Source: JANRJY01 sp033763735
Lineage (GTDB): Bacteria; Bacteroidota; Bacteroidia; Cytophagales; UBA9547
Length of the DNA: 64,000 bases
Assembly (NCBI GenBank): GCA_033763735.1
Contig: JANRJY010000055.1
Coordinates: 1 to 64,000, forward strand
Direction: 5' to 3'
The notes below the pieces were generated by a model. That model did no database searches, was not told where the DNA came from, and was given only the letters and a program-made list of their open reading frames with translations. This document shows positions 54,558 through 62,790 of this stretch, piece by piece. Every line of letters begins with the position of its first letter. Position 1 is the first letter of the stretch. The translations under genes were made by a program, and so were the position numbers.

Positions 54558-55946
54558 ATGAATTCGTTAATTATTTTATCTGTATTAGGACTTTTTACAA
54601 TGATGAGTGGACTTTTCAAGGTCCCTGTTAAACTCGTTCATAGTATTGTTGTATTTGGTTTATTATCCGCAATTGGATTTTTTGCCATAGAGTGGAATAC
54701 TGATTTGGTGTATTTCAATGATATGATATATTTTGATAATTACGCATTAGGATTTAGTATATTGCTAATAACCATAACTTTAATAATATTTTTACTGTCT
54801 GAATATTTCTTTGCTGATAATGTGCACTATGCTACTGAATTTTATTCATTAGTCATTTTTTCATTAATAGGAATGATTTGTATTGTGTCATTTGACCATT
54901 TATCAATATTATTTATCGGAATAGAAATCATGTCCATTCCTTTATATATTCTAGCGGGAAGCAATAAAAAAGACTTATCATCTAATGAAGCGGCTCTTAA
55001 ATATTTTTTAATGGGAGCATTTGCTACCGGATTATTGTTGATGGGAATAACTTTGATATATGGTGAAATGGGCTCTTTCCATATTGATAAAATTGCTGAA
55101 ACCATTACTTCATACAATGAAATTGTTACGAGTCCTTTGCTTGGAATTGGCATATTATTAATGCTTGCCGGCTTATGTTTTAAAGTATCAGTTTTCCCTT
55201 TTCACTTTTGGACGCCTGATGTATATCAAGGTGCACCTACATGGGTAACTACATTTATGAGTACTGCAGTGAAAGTAGCAGGTTTTGCAGGTATGTTTAG
55301 GTTATTTTATTACTGCCTGTTACCTGCCGGTGATATTTGGGTGCAAATAGCTGCAGTACTTGCAGCTTCAACGATAACTATCGGAACGCTAACGGCTGTT
55401 TTCCAAACAAGTTTTAAACGAATGCTTGCTTATTCGAGCATAGCTCATGCCGGGTATTTAATGCTTGTTTTGGCTGTTTCGTATCAAAATTCGGGTAGTA
55501 CTGTTTTGTTTTATGGTCTAACTTATTCACTTGCATCTATTATTTCATTTTCGGTATTACAAACAGTACAACATGCTACTGGAAGCGATCAAATTGATGC
55601 ATTCAATGGTTTGGCAAAATCAAATCCTATATTGGCATTTGTAATGACAATTGCTATTTTATCGCTTGCAGGTATACCACTTACAGGTGGCTTTTTTGCT
55701 AAATTCTATATTCTTTCTGCAGGTATCGAAGGTGGTTTTGCTTGGGTAGTTATTATAGCTATTGTTAATGCCATTATTGGTATGTATTATTATTTCAAAG
55801 TGATTATAGCCATGTATTTTAAAGAAAGCACCTTCAAACAAGAAGCATTGAGTTATAGCATTATCTATAAAACGGTTTTAATTGTGAGCTGCCTACTCAC
55901 TATTGAACTTGGACTTTTTCCTGATTGGGTATATTTGTTGTTTTAA
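54558..55946 (+). CDS. nuoN: NADH-quinone oxidoreductase subunit N
   Basis: 462 residues with about 14 membrane helices. Landmarks: FIGIEIMSIPLYILAGSNKKDLSSNEAALKYFLMGAFATG, CFKVSVFPFHFWTPDVYQGAPTWVTTFMSTAVKVAGF, and AGIPLTGGFFAKFYIL. It completes the KLMN unit. The stop codon overlaps that of the convergent LysE-family gene by 4 bp. Confidence 0.98.
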   Translation: MNSLIILSVLGLFTMMSGLFKVPVKLVHSIVVFGLLSAIGFFAIEWNTDLVYFNDMIYFDNYALGFSILLITITLIIFLLSEYFFADNVHYATEFYSLVIFSLIGMICIVSFDHLSILFIGIEIMSIPLYILAGSNKKDLSSNEAALKYFLMGAFATGLLLMGITLIYGEMGSFHIDKIAETITSYNEIVTSPLLGIGILLMLAGLCFKVSVFPFHFWTPDVYQGAPTWVTTFMSTAVKVAGFAGMFRLFYYCLLPAGDIWVQIAAVLAASTITIGTLTAVFQTSFKRMLAYSSIAHAGYLMLVLAVSYQNSGSTVLFYGLTYSLASIISFSVLQTVQHATGSDQIDAFNGLAKSNPILAFVMTIAILSLAGIPLTGGFFAKFYILSAGIEGGFAWVVIIAIVNAIIGMYYYFKVIIAMYFKESTFKQEALSYSIIYKTVLIVSCLLTIELGLFPDWVYLLF

Positions 55947-56503
55947 AATATTAAGGTGTATGCTGCAATAACAAGCATAATAGCACCTACAATTCGGTTT
56001 ATATTATATTTTTTGATGTTTGATTTTTCTTTTAAGAATGTTGCTATCCATACATAGGTCACTAGACCTACAAATCCCCCAAATGAAGCAGTAGTACTAA
56101 ATGCTATTATGTTTATTGTATTTTCAATTTTCAAATATGCTAACGCAATCATCCAAAAGGGAATTGCCATAGGATTAAATATATTAATTATCAATGCATG
56201 TATGAATGTTACACTTTGGATTTCTATAGATTTTTTAAAAATGTTATACAGGCCAATGCACAAAATGAAAACTGAAGTTAATAGTTTCAAGTATATATTA
56301 GCTGATAATTCAATAGTAATAACGTTTAATAAGTAATATGCAGCAGCAGCATGAAAAAACTCAATACTTGCAGACAAAAAACAAAATATGACCGCTGACT
56401 TAACGCCTTCATTGATAGTTATTTGCACAGCAGTTAAATTTATTACCCCCAAAGGAAGAGAGCCAATAGCACTCACAAAAAGTATAATCAAGTATTGTAA
56501 CAT
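55943..56503 (-). CDS. LysE-family amino acid exporter
   Basis: 186 residues from the ATG at 56503, preferred over a TTG nine bases earlier. About six membrane helices, with the family's N-terminal SLPLGVINLTAVQITINEGVKSAV and the middle IFNPMAIPFWM. Members export lysine, arginine or other small molecules; the substrate is unknown. A MITE-like element lies directly upstream and may separate it from its original promoter. Confidence 0.82.
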   Translation of the reverse strand: MLQYLIILFVSAIGSLPLGVINLTAVQITINEGVKSAVIFCFLSASIEFFHAAAAYYLLNVITIELSANIYLKLLTSVFILCIGLYNIFKKSIEIQSVTFIHALIINIFNPMAIPFWMIALAYLKIENTINIIAFSTTASFGGFVGLVTYVWIATFLKEKSNIKKYNINRIVGAIMLVIAAYTLIF

Positions 56504-56520
56504 CAATTCCAATTGCTATG

Positions 56521-56760
56521 TTAACCTAAGTTCGGGTTAAGAAAGTGTTTATTTAGATTATATAAAGTGTTTCTAGCTTGTTTGCCCCTATCCCAACCCT
56601 TTCCCCTTGGGGGAAAGGGCTAAAAGTCTCCCTTTGGACAAGCGAAAACGAGAGTTTGAAGCTTGCAACCGAAGGTTTTTAGAAGGGCTAATAAGAAGGA
56701 TATACATTTTTTGTGTCAATTTCATACGTATTAATAGTCCTTATCCTGAACTAAGGTTAT
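56521..56760. mobile_element. MITE-like element with terminal inverted repeats
   Basis: The left end (56521-56541; TAACCTAAGTTCGGGTTAAG) matches the inverse complement of the right end (56740-56760; TAACCTTAGTTCAGGATAAG) at 17 of 20 positions. Internally there is a perfect hairpin, CCCTTTCCCC (56597-56606) with GGGGAAAGGG (56610-56619). ATGTTAA appears at both outer edges (56518 and 56759), a possible target duplication. No transposase is present. The right end supplies the stop codon of the ATP-grasp gene. Confidence 0.6.
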
Positions 56761-57812
56761 GTTAAATTTTGAATAGCCTGTCTGTGTTTTTTATAAATTT
56801 CTTTTACTTGATTCCACTTTGGAAACGCAACACCTTGTGCATGGTTGTACATACTAATTTGAAACATTACTTTCCAATGGAATAACAGTACTTTTTGCCC
56901 TTCCCAAAATGAAAATCCGGGTTGGTAAATGTGCGCAGGCTCGGCTCCTGCTCCATTCAATTCAAGAATTTTGATATTTTTAACTGCGTACAAATCAGCT
57001 TCGTTGGTGCAACGCAAATCATAACGTCCGAAGTAGAATCCATCAATTTGTTGACTGATATTTGCAAATAGTTCAGTTAATTGATTGTTAATTAAATAGT
57101 TGCCATTAATAAATGTAGTACCTCTTACATGATTTCCTATATGCTCAAGTATTATTTCTTTATCTAAAGGTATTATTTGATTCCACTGATTTTTAAATTT
57201 GTTTTTCAAATAATCTTTTCTGAACCTTGCCCTTGGGTAGCTTTCAATCAAATCACTTAATGTCGAATAACCATTTCCTCTCACTTTCAAAAACTCTTTA
57301 ATTACTACAGAAGAAACCACTCCGCCTTGCTTTGGAAGTTGGTAGTAAAATACGCCCAACTCCAACGGAAAGCTAATATATTCTTGTAGTATATAATCGA
57401 CTTTTACTGTTGAAATCAATTCTAATAATTGGTCTTGATTATTTATAATGGTAACGCCTTGACCCCTTTCGCCAACGTCAGGTTTTGCAACTAAAGGGAA
57501 AGCAATATTATTTTCATTTAGCATTATGAGAACTTTATTTAGCTCAATTGTTGGATATATCAAGCAATACTTTGGAAGATACGTTTGAGGTATTTTTTCT
57601 AAAATTCCTGATTTGGATTCTCCAACGTATCCTGCATTTTCAATTCCCGGGTTAGAAGCAAATATCCAGAAGAATGATTTTGCTCTGAAACTTAAATACA
57701 AATAATAAATTATAGTAGGTCCATAAACCACATAAAAATTCCAAAATTCCCAATGGAAAAGCTTTACAAAAAAATTTGAGTTTAATATTTTATTGTACCA
57801 ATTCCCCAACAC
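56757..57812 (-). CDS. ATP-grasp ligase-like protein
   Basis: 351 residues from a GTG that overlaps the NRDE gene by 23 bp; no ATG occurs for nearly 100 codons, so the non-ATG start is forced. The ATP-grasp fold shows K110 with the glycine loop PDVGERGQGV (111-120), the hinge YILQEYISFP, and metal ligands at D265 (FGRYD), E284 and N286 (ILELNGAGAEPAHIY). Family members join a carboxylate to an amine or thiol; some are labelled D-Ala-D-Ala ligase-like. A hydrophobic N-terminal stretch (28-50) may touch the membrane. Substrate unknown. Confidence 0.85.
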   Translation of the reverse strand: MLGNWYNKILNSNFFVKLFHWEFWNFYVVYGPTIIYYLYLSFRAKSFFWIFASNPGIENAGYVGESKSGILEKIPQTYLPKYCLIYPTIELNKVLIMLNENNIAFPLVAKPDVGERGQGVTIINNQDQLLELISTVKVDYILQEYISFPLELGVFYYQLPKQGGVVSSVVIKEFLKVRGNGYSTLSDLIESYPRARFRKDYLKNKFKNQWNQIIPLDKEIILEHIGNHVRGTTFINGNYLINNQLTELFANISQQIDGFYFGRYDLRCTNEADLYAVKNIKILELNGAGAEPAHIYQPGFSFWEGQKVLLFHWKVMFQISMYNHAQGVAFPKWNQVKEIYKKHRQAIQNLT

Positions 57813-58530
57813 TAAATTTTAATTGATACTCCGAATCATTTACCAAATCCAGATAAGTGAAATTCGTTTCAAAATCAACATGTCTGATACTTGAAATGCT
57901 TACTGTTTGTAATTGGCCATCTCTATTCATTCGAATATTATTTTCAATATTTTCGTCACCTGCATTTAAATGAAAATCAAGCGCATTCCATTCAAATAAC
58001 TTTCCATTTAAGTTATTAATCGAACTTTCAAACCAATTTTGCCTTTTAGTTTTTGATTCCTCATCATACAATGTAGCTGACGACCAAATATAAGGCATAT
58101 ATGCTTTTAATTTTCTAAAATGCGCCTTTACACCATCCCAAATAACTTCTTCTAAGCTTAAGTCTTTAATAATAATAAGGGTAAATGGTTCAATTTCACT
58201 AAAGTTGTAATTTTCAAGAAAGCTTTGTGTATTCGAATAAGTGAAATAATCCATTACTACAAGTCCTCTACTTTGTCGATATTTTGGCAATGGTACATGA
58301 GGCTCAAAAGCACCGTTTAATAAGCATAACACAGTTCCTTTTTTATCGCATGCTAGCCAACTTCCCTTTCCTTTAGGATCTTTTGGAAAACATAATTCAT
58401 TTCCATTATAATATTGAAATACAGGCGCTTGTGCAAGTTCGCGAATTACTTTTTCATCTCTACTTGAAGTTAAGACAAAATTTCCACTAAAAGTATTTTT
58501 AAAAATTGGTACATAAGTTACGGTGCACAT
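57790..58530 (-). CDS. NRDE/TANGO2-family protein (Ntn-hydrolase-like)
   Basis: 246 residues. The start MCTVTYVP, with Cys2 available as an N-terminal nucleophile after Met removal, and the TSSRDE motif (21-26, in place of NRDE) mark the TANGO2 family. GKGSWLACDKKGTVLCLLNG and SRGLVVMDYF are further family blocks. Eukaryotic TANGO2 affects lipid and heme handling; bacterial roles are unknown. It overlaps both neighbours (13 bp with DinB, 23 bp with ATP-grasp), so the three are translationally coupled. Confidence 0.88.
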   Translation of the reverse strand: MCTVTYVPIFKNTFSGNFVLTSSRDEKVIRELAQAPVFQYYNGNELCFPKDPKGKGSWLACDKKGTVLCLLNGAFEPHVPLPKYRQSRGLVVMDYFTYSNTQSFLENYNFSEIEPFTLIIIKDLSLEEVIWDGVKAHFRKLKAYMPYIWSSATLYDEESKTKRQNWFESSINNLNGKLFEWNALDFHLNAGDENIENNIRMNRDGQLQTVSISSIRHVDFETNFTYLDLVNDSEYQLKFSVGELVQ

Positions 58531-59027
58531 ATAGTTTTTTGATAATTAATTGTGGAATATGCAACTCCAAAATTTTGATTTAAGGAAATGTTGTCAAATT
58601 CATTTTCGATTGCAATTTTAATAATTGCAAAATGATGAATGATATGTTCCATATTATAAGCCAATTCACGAAAATATGTGGTTGAGATTATTTCTTTTTC
58701 AATATCATCTTGCAAAGTCACTTTTAATATCAAAGACTTATTCTCTGAAATTTCAAATATCTTATTGTGAATTTGATTGATATGATTGATGACTTCATTT
58801 TTATCTGTTTCGAGTTTCAAACTTCGTTTTCTGTTGTCATAATCTATTTCTCCGGTTTGGTATCCGTTAAACAATTCAAAATAAAACTCAATAATGTGTC
58901 GTACATGTTTTCCGACAGTATTTCCATCTAAGCACTTTACGGGTTTTGAATATTCTTTAGCATCTATTTGTTGGAGCAGATCCATTAACTGGTTTAACAA
59001 ATCAAATGTACTGTGTGCAAGTTTCAT
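58518..59027 (-). CDS. DinB-family four-helix protein
   Basis: 169 residues of the DinB/YfiT fold. The usual metal-binding His triad fits H44 (VGKHVRHIIEF) with H128 and H132 (NMEHIIHHFAI). Related domains include thiol-dependent S-transferases (bacillithiol BstA, mycothiol-dependent enzymes) and the N-terminal domain of EgtB. It starts 6 bp after the HExxH protein gene and leads the DinB-NRDE-ATP-grasp triad. Confidence 0.87.
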   Translation of the reverse strand: MKLAHSTFDLLNQLMDLLQQIDAKEYSKPVKCLDGNTVGKHVRHIIEFYFELFNGYQTGEIDYDNRKRSLKLETDKNEVINHINQIHNKIFEISENKSLILKVTLQDDIEKEIISTTYFRELAYNMEHIIHHFAIIKIAIENEFDNISLNQNFGVAYSTINYQKTICAP

Positions 59028-59033
59028 AGCATT

Positions 59034-59708
59034 TTATTTAGCGTATAATGGATTTGTTAACATTAACTTGTCAATTGTTTCAGGATTCATATATCTTTCC
59101 CTTCCATTATTAATATCTTCTTCGGAAATGAATTTCGACAAATCAAGTTTTTTTCTGGTATCAACACTCCAGGCCCTAAGTTGGTAACCAAGACCATGAG
59201 ATATGGTTCGTTTGTCGGTATTGTATTCGAAAGTATCCACATATTTCGATGACAAATTCATAAGGATATGATATATAAAATTGAAAAAATTCCATTCCTG
59301 AAATTCTACCACATGACTAAGTTCGTGTGCCAATACTCCTATTTGAGCATTATATTCTAAGTTTTCGAGTAATATTGGGGTTAATAATTTATTTGACTTA
59401 AAACTTATCAAGATTAAATAAGTTCGATTTTTTCCAGATTTTACTATTTGCCACCAAATGGGTGTTGTGGTCAAAGGAACAATATCATCAACCAATCTGA
59501 ATTCAATTTTAGTATTGATTAATTCAGGATAAAATGAAAGGGCTAATAACGCTTGTTGTTCATTTGCTTTTGGAAGAATTTTATTTTTTCCAAATGCTTT
59601 AAATAAACCTGCAGTATCTGCATTCGACATATCTTTAGTGATAGGAATTGCCCATAAACAATTTGCAAAAAGTAAGGAAACAATAAAAACATAAAGTTCA
59701 ATTCGCAT
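59034..59708 (-). CDS. Exported HExxH zincin-like protein
   Basis: 224 residues with an N-terminal signal peptide (YVFIVSLLFANCLWA). The zinc-binding H128-E-L-S-H132 lies in GVLAHELSHVVEF, and an acidic stretch at 158-165 (DTFEYNTD) may give the third ligand. It appears to be a periplasmic metallopeptidase of no named family. It overlaps the peroxiredoxin-like gene by one base. Confidence 0.78.
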   Translation of the reverse strand: MRIELYVFIVSLLFANCLWAIPITKDMSNADTAGLFKAFGKNKILPKANEQQALLALSFYPELINTKIEFRLVDDIVPLTTTPIWWQIVKSGKNRTYLILISFKSNKLLTPILLENLEYNAQIGVLAHELSHVVEFQEWNFFNFIYHILMNLSSKYVDTFEYNTDKRTISHGLGYQLRAWSVDTRKKLDLSKFISEEDINNGRERYMNPETIDKLMLTNPLYAK

Positions 59709-60307
59709 TATTTTTTCAATGTTTTTAATACAGCCAATACTACTTGTTCATCAATTCTTTCGGTAATATTTGGATTAAGATAACTAAACAAAATTTTACC
59801 TGATGTATTTATAATAAATAATGAAGGTACGGGAAGCATTCCATGGTCTTCTCCTGAAGCTTTTTGAAGTAAGCCATTATAATTTTTGATGGTTTCTTCA
59901 TTGCGATAGGCTATGCCAAAATCAATTTGAGTACGCATTTTCGAATCAGAATATACGGAGTAGGTTAATTTATTTTTTGATTCTGTATTTGGAATTTCGT
60001 TTAATTTATCTCCACTAATTGCAATGGTTTGATATCCAAGGCTTTCAATTTCTTTCTCGATTTTTTGAATACCTCCCAAATGACTGTTGCAATAAGGACA
60101 CCAATTTCCTCTAAAGAAAATGAGTACCGTTGGTTTTTTAGAAATAACATCATTCAAACTTATGTCAATCCCGTTTTTATCTTTTACGACACTTTTTGGA
60201 ATGTTTTCGCCATTCATCAGCGGACAAATATCAATTGCATTAGTAGGAACCTGACCAAATCCGAAACTATAAAAGGCAAAAACTAATATTATCGATTTAT
60301 AAAGCAT
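59708..60307 (-). CDS. Exported peroxiredoxin/redoxin-family protein
   Basis: 199 residues with signal peptide (SIILVFAFYSFGFG). The AhpC/TSA-like domain has VLIFFRGNWCPYCNSHL with C70-P-Y-C73, AISGDKL, and MLPVPSLFIINTSGKILFSY with the cis-Pro region. A CxxC with WCPYC entry suits the atypical two-Cys peroxiredoxin or thiol reductase group. It overlaps both neighbours by 11 bp (DoxX) and 1 bp. Confidence 0.86.
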   Translation of the reverse strand: MLYKSIILVFAFYSFGFGQVPTNAIDICPLMNGENIPKSVVKDKNGIDISLNDVISKKPTVLIFFRGNWCPYCNSHLGGIQKIEKEIESLGYQTIAISGDKLNEIPNTESKNKLTYSVYSDSKMRTQIDFGIAYRNEETIKNYNGLLQKASGEDHGMLPVPSLFIINTSGKILFSYLNPNITERIDEQVVLAVLKTLKK

Positions 60308-60725
60308 TTTCTTTCTTTTTAAGAACTAAATTTAAAAGGGAAATAGTATCAAAAATGGCATTGGACCGATTTAAGAATAATACAACGGAACATGTAACCA
60401 ATACTGTAATTGCATAATAAACCAATTGTCCTTGATCGCCCATTACTTCAAAACCAAGTTTGGTAATATGAAAAAACAATGCTCCTGCCATTAGATTAAT
60501 TCCCAAAGCGGCTCCAAGCCAATGTTTGGAGGGAATAAAGAGTAATATGGAAGCAATTAATTCCATTATTCCTATTCCAATTCTACCCCAAGGTTCCATC
60601 CCTATGGTTGTAAATATATAAACGGATTCCGGAGAGGCTGTAAATTTGAAATATAGCGTTTGCAGCATTATAATAGCAGCAAACACACGGCAGATACTTG
60701 ATAGAATTTCTAAAAACTTATTCAT
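60297..60725 (-). CDS. DoxX-like membrane protein
   Basis: 142 residues with four membrane helices. The pattern ICRVFAAIIMLQTLYFKFTASPES, IGIMELIASILLFIP and LGAALGINLMAGALFFHIT matches the DoxX/DoxX-like family, which includes subunits of membrane thiosulfate:quinone oxidoreductase and redox-stress proteins. It sits between a YHS protein and a peroxiredoxin-like protein, which supports a redox role. Confidence 0.84.
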   Translation of the reverse strand: MNKFLEILSSICRVFAAIIMLQTLYFKFTASPESVYIFTTIGMEPWGRIGIGIMELIASILLFIPSKHWLGAALGINLMAGALFFHITKLGFEVMGDQGQLVYYAITVLVTCSVVLFLNRSNAIFDTISLLNLVLKKKENAL

Positions 60726-60747
60726 TGTTATATATTTAGGTTTTGGT

Positions 60748-61200
60748 TTATTTAAAAATATTTGTCCAGTTGATGTCGGCTTTTTTCTTCAAATTGGATT
60801 CATCTTTGTTCCAATCTTTGAGTGTGTTATTAAAGAATTGATTGTAAAACAAATACAGTTTTCCATCTATTATTTTGAATGTTTCAGGGTCTACTTCTAC
60901 TTTTTCGCCTGTATTACCCATTGCGTATGCACACCAGCCTCCATAAGCAGGTTCATATTTGGCAGGATTACTTTTAAATGAACTTTGATTTGTTGCATCT
61001 ACAAAGTTATAAACAATGCCTTCATGCTTATATTGAAATTCTTTTTTACCTTTTTTTGGAGAGCCTTTGAAATAACTTATAGGATCATATCCACTAATTG
61101 CAATTTGATTGGAAATATTGAAATGTTTTGATCTTAGTAATTCTTGTGAAAAAACATTTATGGAAACAGATAATGAAATAATAATTATTTTTAAATACAT
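60748..61200 (-). CDS. Exported YHS-domain protein
   Basis: 150 residues from the ATG at 61200, which lies 4 bp after the DUF3667 gene; an upstream in-frame start would overlap that gene and break the signal peptide. Signal peptide (KIIIISLSVSINVFS), then the YHS region ISGYDPISYFKGSPKKGKKEFQYKHEGIVYNFVDATNQSSFKSNPAKYEPAYGG (residues about 32-88), followed by WCAYAMGNTG. YHS domains often bind metals or occur in metal/redox proteins. Confidence 0.88.
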   Translation of the reverse strand: MYLKIIIISLSVSINVFSQELLRSKHFNISNQIAISGYDPISYFKGSPKKGKKEFQYKHEGIVYNFVDATNQSSFKSNPAKYEPAYGGWCAYAMGNTGEKVEVDPETFKIIDGKLYLFYNQFFNNTLKDWNKDESNLKKKADINWTNIFK

Positions 61201-61204
61201 GATA

Positions 61205-61954
61205 TTATAGTTGAGGTAAATATTTAAGAATAGGTTCAAATAAATAGTAAAAAGATACATTAGCAACAAACTGTATTGGAAATGCTAAGGCATTGATAAA
61301 TACCGCTTTAATAACTTTAGGGAAAAACTTGTCTTCAAAAAACTCTATATAAACCCAAATGTTATACAATACTACAGCTATGGAATAGAACGTCATTATT
61401 TCGCTTTTTGTGTATGGAAATAATTCTAATAACGGTACTAATGCCACTAAAAATAACAATTGTTGTGCAGTAATAAAGGTGTTCATTATCAAATTTTCGG
61501 CAACATTGTGTCGTGTATTTATAAAAAATAGCCACGACAAAAACGTGTATACAGGTATAGTCACCACATTTACGATGGTTGCGTATTCTTCGGCATATAA
61601 AAAGAAGTTTGTAAAAAACTCTTTGTGTTCTAACAAAAACCCAAAGGATGTAATTGTATCTGTAAAATCACTTGCAAAAAACTTATAACGAATGGTTAAA
61701 AACAAAATAACTGCACCTGACACGAACAAATATTCTCCCGGTTGATATAGATATTGCCTATAACCATCTACATACTTGTGTATTGATTTGCCTGGAGTTA
61801 TTGTCAAATCCCATGCTGTATAAAAGAATCGCTTACGCTCAAGATGCATAAGATTGAAGAAAAAGTCTTTGATAATACCAATAAGCGTAAAACGCTCCTG
61901 GGCTATTTTCTCTTCTCGAAAAGTATCAACTTTTTCTTGTGTAATTTTTGACAT
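61205..61954 (-). CDS. DUF3667 family membrane protein
   Basis: 249 residues with about five membrane helices. The N-terminal block ERFTLIGIIKDFFFNLMHLERKRFFYTAWDLTITPGKSIHKYVDGYRQYLYQPGEYLFVSG matches DUF3667, a Bacteroidota membrane family with no known function. It starts the redox-type gene run, with a promoter candidate directly upstream. The family usually has a zinc-ribbon-like N-terminus, which is missing here. Confidence 0.82.
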   Translation of the reverse strand: MSKITQEKVDTFREEKIAQERFTLIGIIKDFFFNLMHLERKRFFYTAWDLTITPGKSIHKYVDGYRQYLYQPGEYLFVSGAVILFLTIRYKFFASDFTDTITSFGFLLEHKEFFTNFFLYAEEYATIVNVVTIPVYTFLSWLFFINTRHNVAENLIMNTFITAQQLLFLVALVPLLELFPYTKSEIMTFYSIAVVLYNIWVYIEFFEDKFFPKVIKAVFINALAFPIQFVANVSFYYLFEPILKYLPQL

Positions 61955-61970
61955 TGAATCAAAGTTTCAA

Positions 61971-61999
61971 CAAAATTAGTACACTGGTATTTGTTCAAA
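61971..61999 (-). promoter_or_regulatory. Candidate promoter and small palindrome before the DUF3667-led run
   Basis: On the minus strand TTTG (complement of 61996-61999), a 17-bp spacer and TAATTTTG (complement of 61971-61978) form a slightly short consensus promoter 17 bp before the start codon. The -33 region coincides with the palindrome ATTTG-TT-CAAAT (61990-62001), a possible operator for the Crp/Fnr regulator encoded next door. Confidence 0.45.
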
Positions 62000-62026
62000 T
62001 GTCAGGAAGGCGACAAAGCAGAAAAA

Positions 62027-62710
62027 TTATTTTAATTTATTCAAATCCGGAATTATAATTTTTCTTCGATCTAAAAACAAAAGTTCAGACTCTTTCAACT
62101 CATTAAGTATGCTCGTCACTGTTTGGCGTGCCAATCCATTTAGTCCACCTATTTCAGCATGAGTAAGATAGTTGTTTAACTCTATATTTTTTTTATCCGT
62201 TATTTTCTCATCAATCACCCAATCTTTAAAAAAGTCAATAATTCGTGAACGGGCATCTTTGTATATAATTTTCGAAAGTCTTTGTGAAATAGAAGTTTGC
62301 TGTTCGCCAATTTTTTTGCTTATCCTAAGGGCGAGTGTGGGTTTGCGTATAAGCACTTTTTCAAGTTCTGAAATATTAAAATTGCAAAGTTTGGTGTCGT
62401 TCATCAGTGCTTGGGCAAACTCTGTAGTTGATTTGCTTACATCAAAAGTTACCTCCCCAAACAAATCTCCCGGCTTAAGAATATCCAAAATTATTTCATT
62501 TCCATTTTCGTCATAATATCCCAACTTTACCAAACCTTGCTTCAGATAATATACTTTACGGTGTTGTTCTTGAGGCAAGTACACAAACTCACTTTTGTTG
62601 CAATGCACCATACAACTAATCCAATCCAACTCTTTGTAGTCTTCATCATCCAATTGAGTAAAAAGCTGTCCTCCTTTGATATACCAGTATTTGGATTCTT
62701 TTTCAACCAT
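62027..62710 (-). CDS. Crp/Fnr-family transcriptional regulator
   Basis: 227 residues. Residues 15-135 form the cyclic-nucleotide-binding fold (VYYLKQGLVKLGYYDENGNEIILDILKPGDLFGE), and 145-222 the winged helix (LTHAEIGGLNGLARQTVTSILNELKES). There is no Fnr-type N-terminal Cys cluster, so it is unlikely to sense oxygen through Fe-S. It lies 72 bp before the DUF3667-led genes on the same strand and is divergent from aguB, so it may control either. Confidence 0.92.
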   Translation of the reverse strand: MVEKESKYWYIKGGQLFTQLDDEDYKELDWISCMVHCNKSEFVYLPQEQHRKVYYLKQGLVKLGYYDENGNEIILDILKPGDLFGEVTFDVSKSTTEFAQALMNDTKLCNFNISELEKVLIRKPTLALRISKKIGEQQTSISQRLSKIIYKDARSRIIDFFKDWVIDEKITDKKNIELNNYLTHAEIGGLNGLARQTVTSILNELKESELLFLDRRKIIIPDLNKLK

Positions 62711-62757
62711 GCAAATTTAAATCAAGACAATTTTAACAATCGAATAGTTCATTGTCA

Positions 62758-62765
62758 TATTTTTG
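62758..62765 (+). promoter_or_regulatory. Candidate -7 element for aguB
   Basis: TATTTTTG matches TAnnTTTG, 25 bp before the ATG at 62791. The -33 box is not clear. Confidence 0.35.
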
Positions 62766-62790
62766 TTAAAAATAATCAATTCATTTGGCA

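Noticed and set aside
62712..62719. TAAATTTG on the minus strand as the Crp gene promoter
   Set aside because: It lies 1-2 bases before the start codon, so transcription would begin inside the gene.
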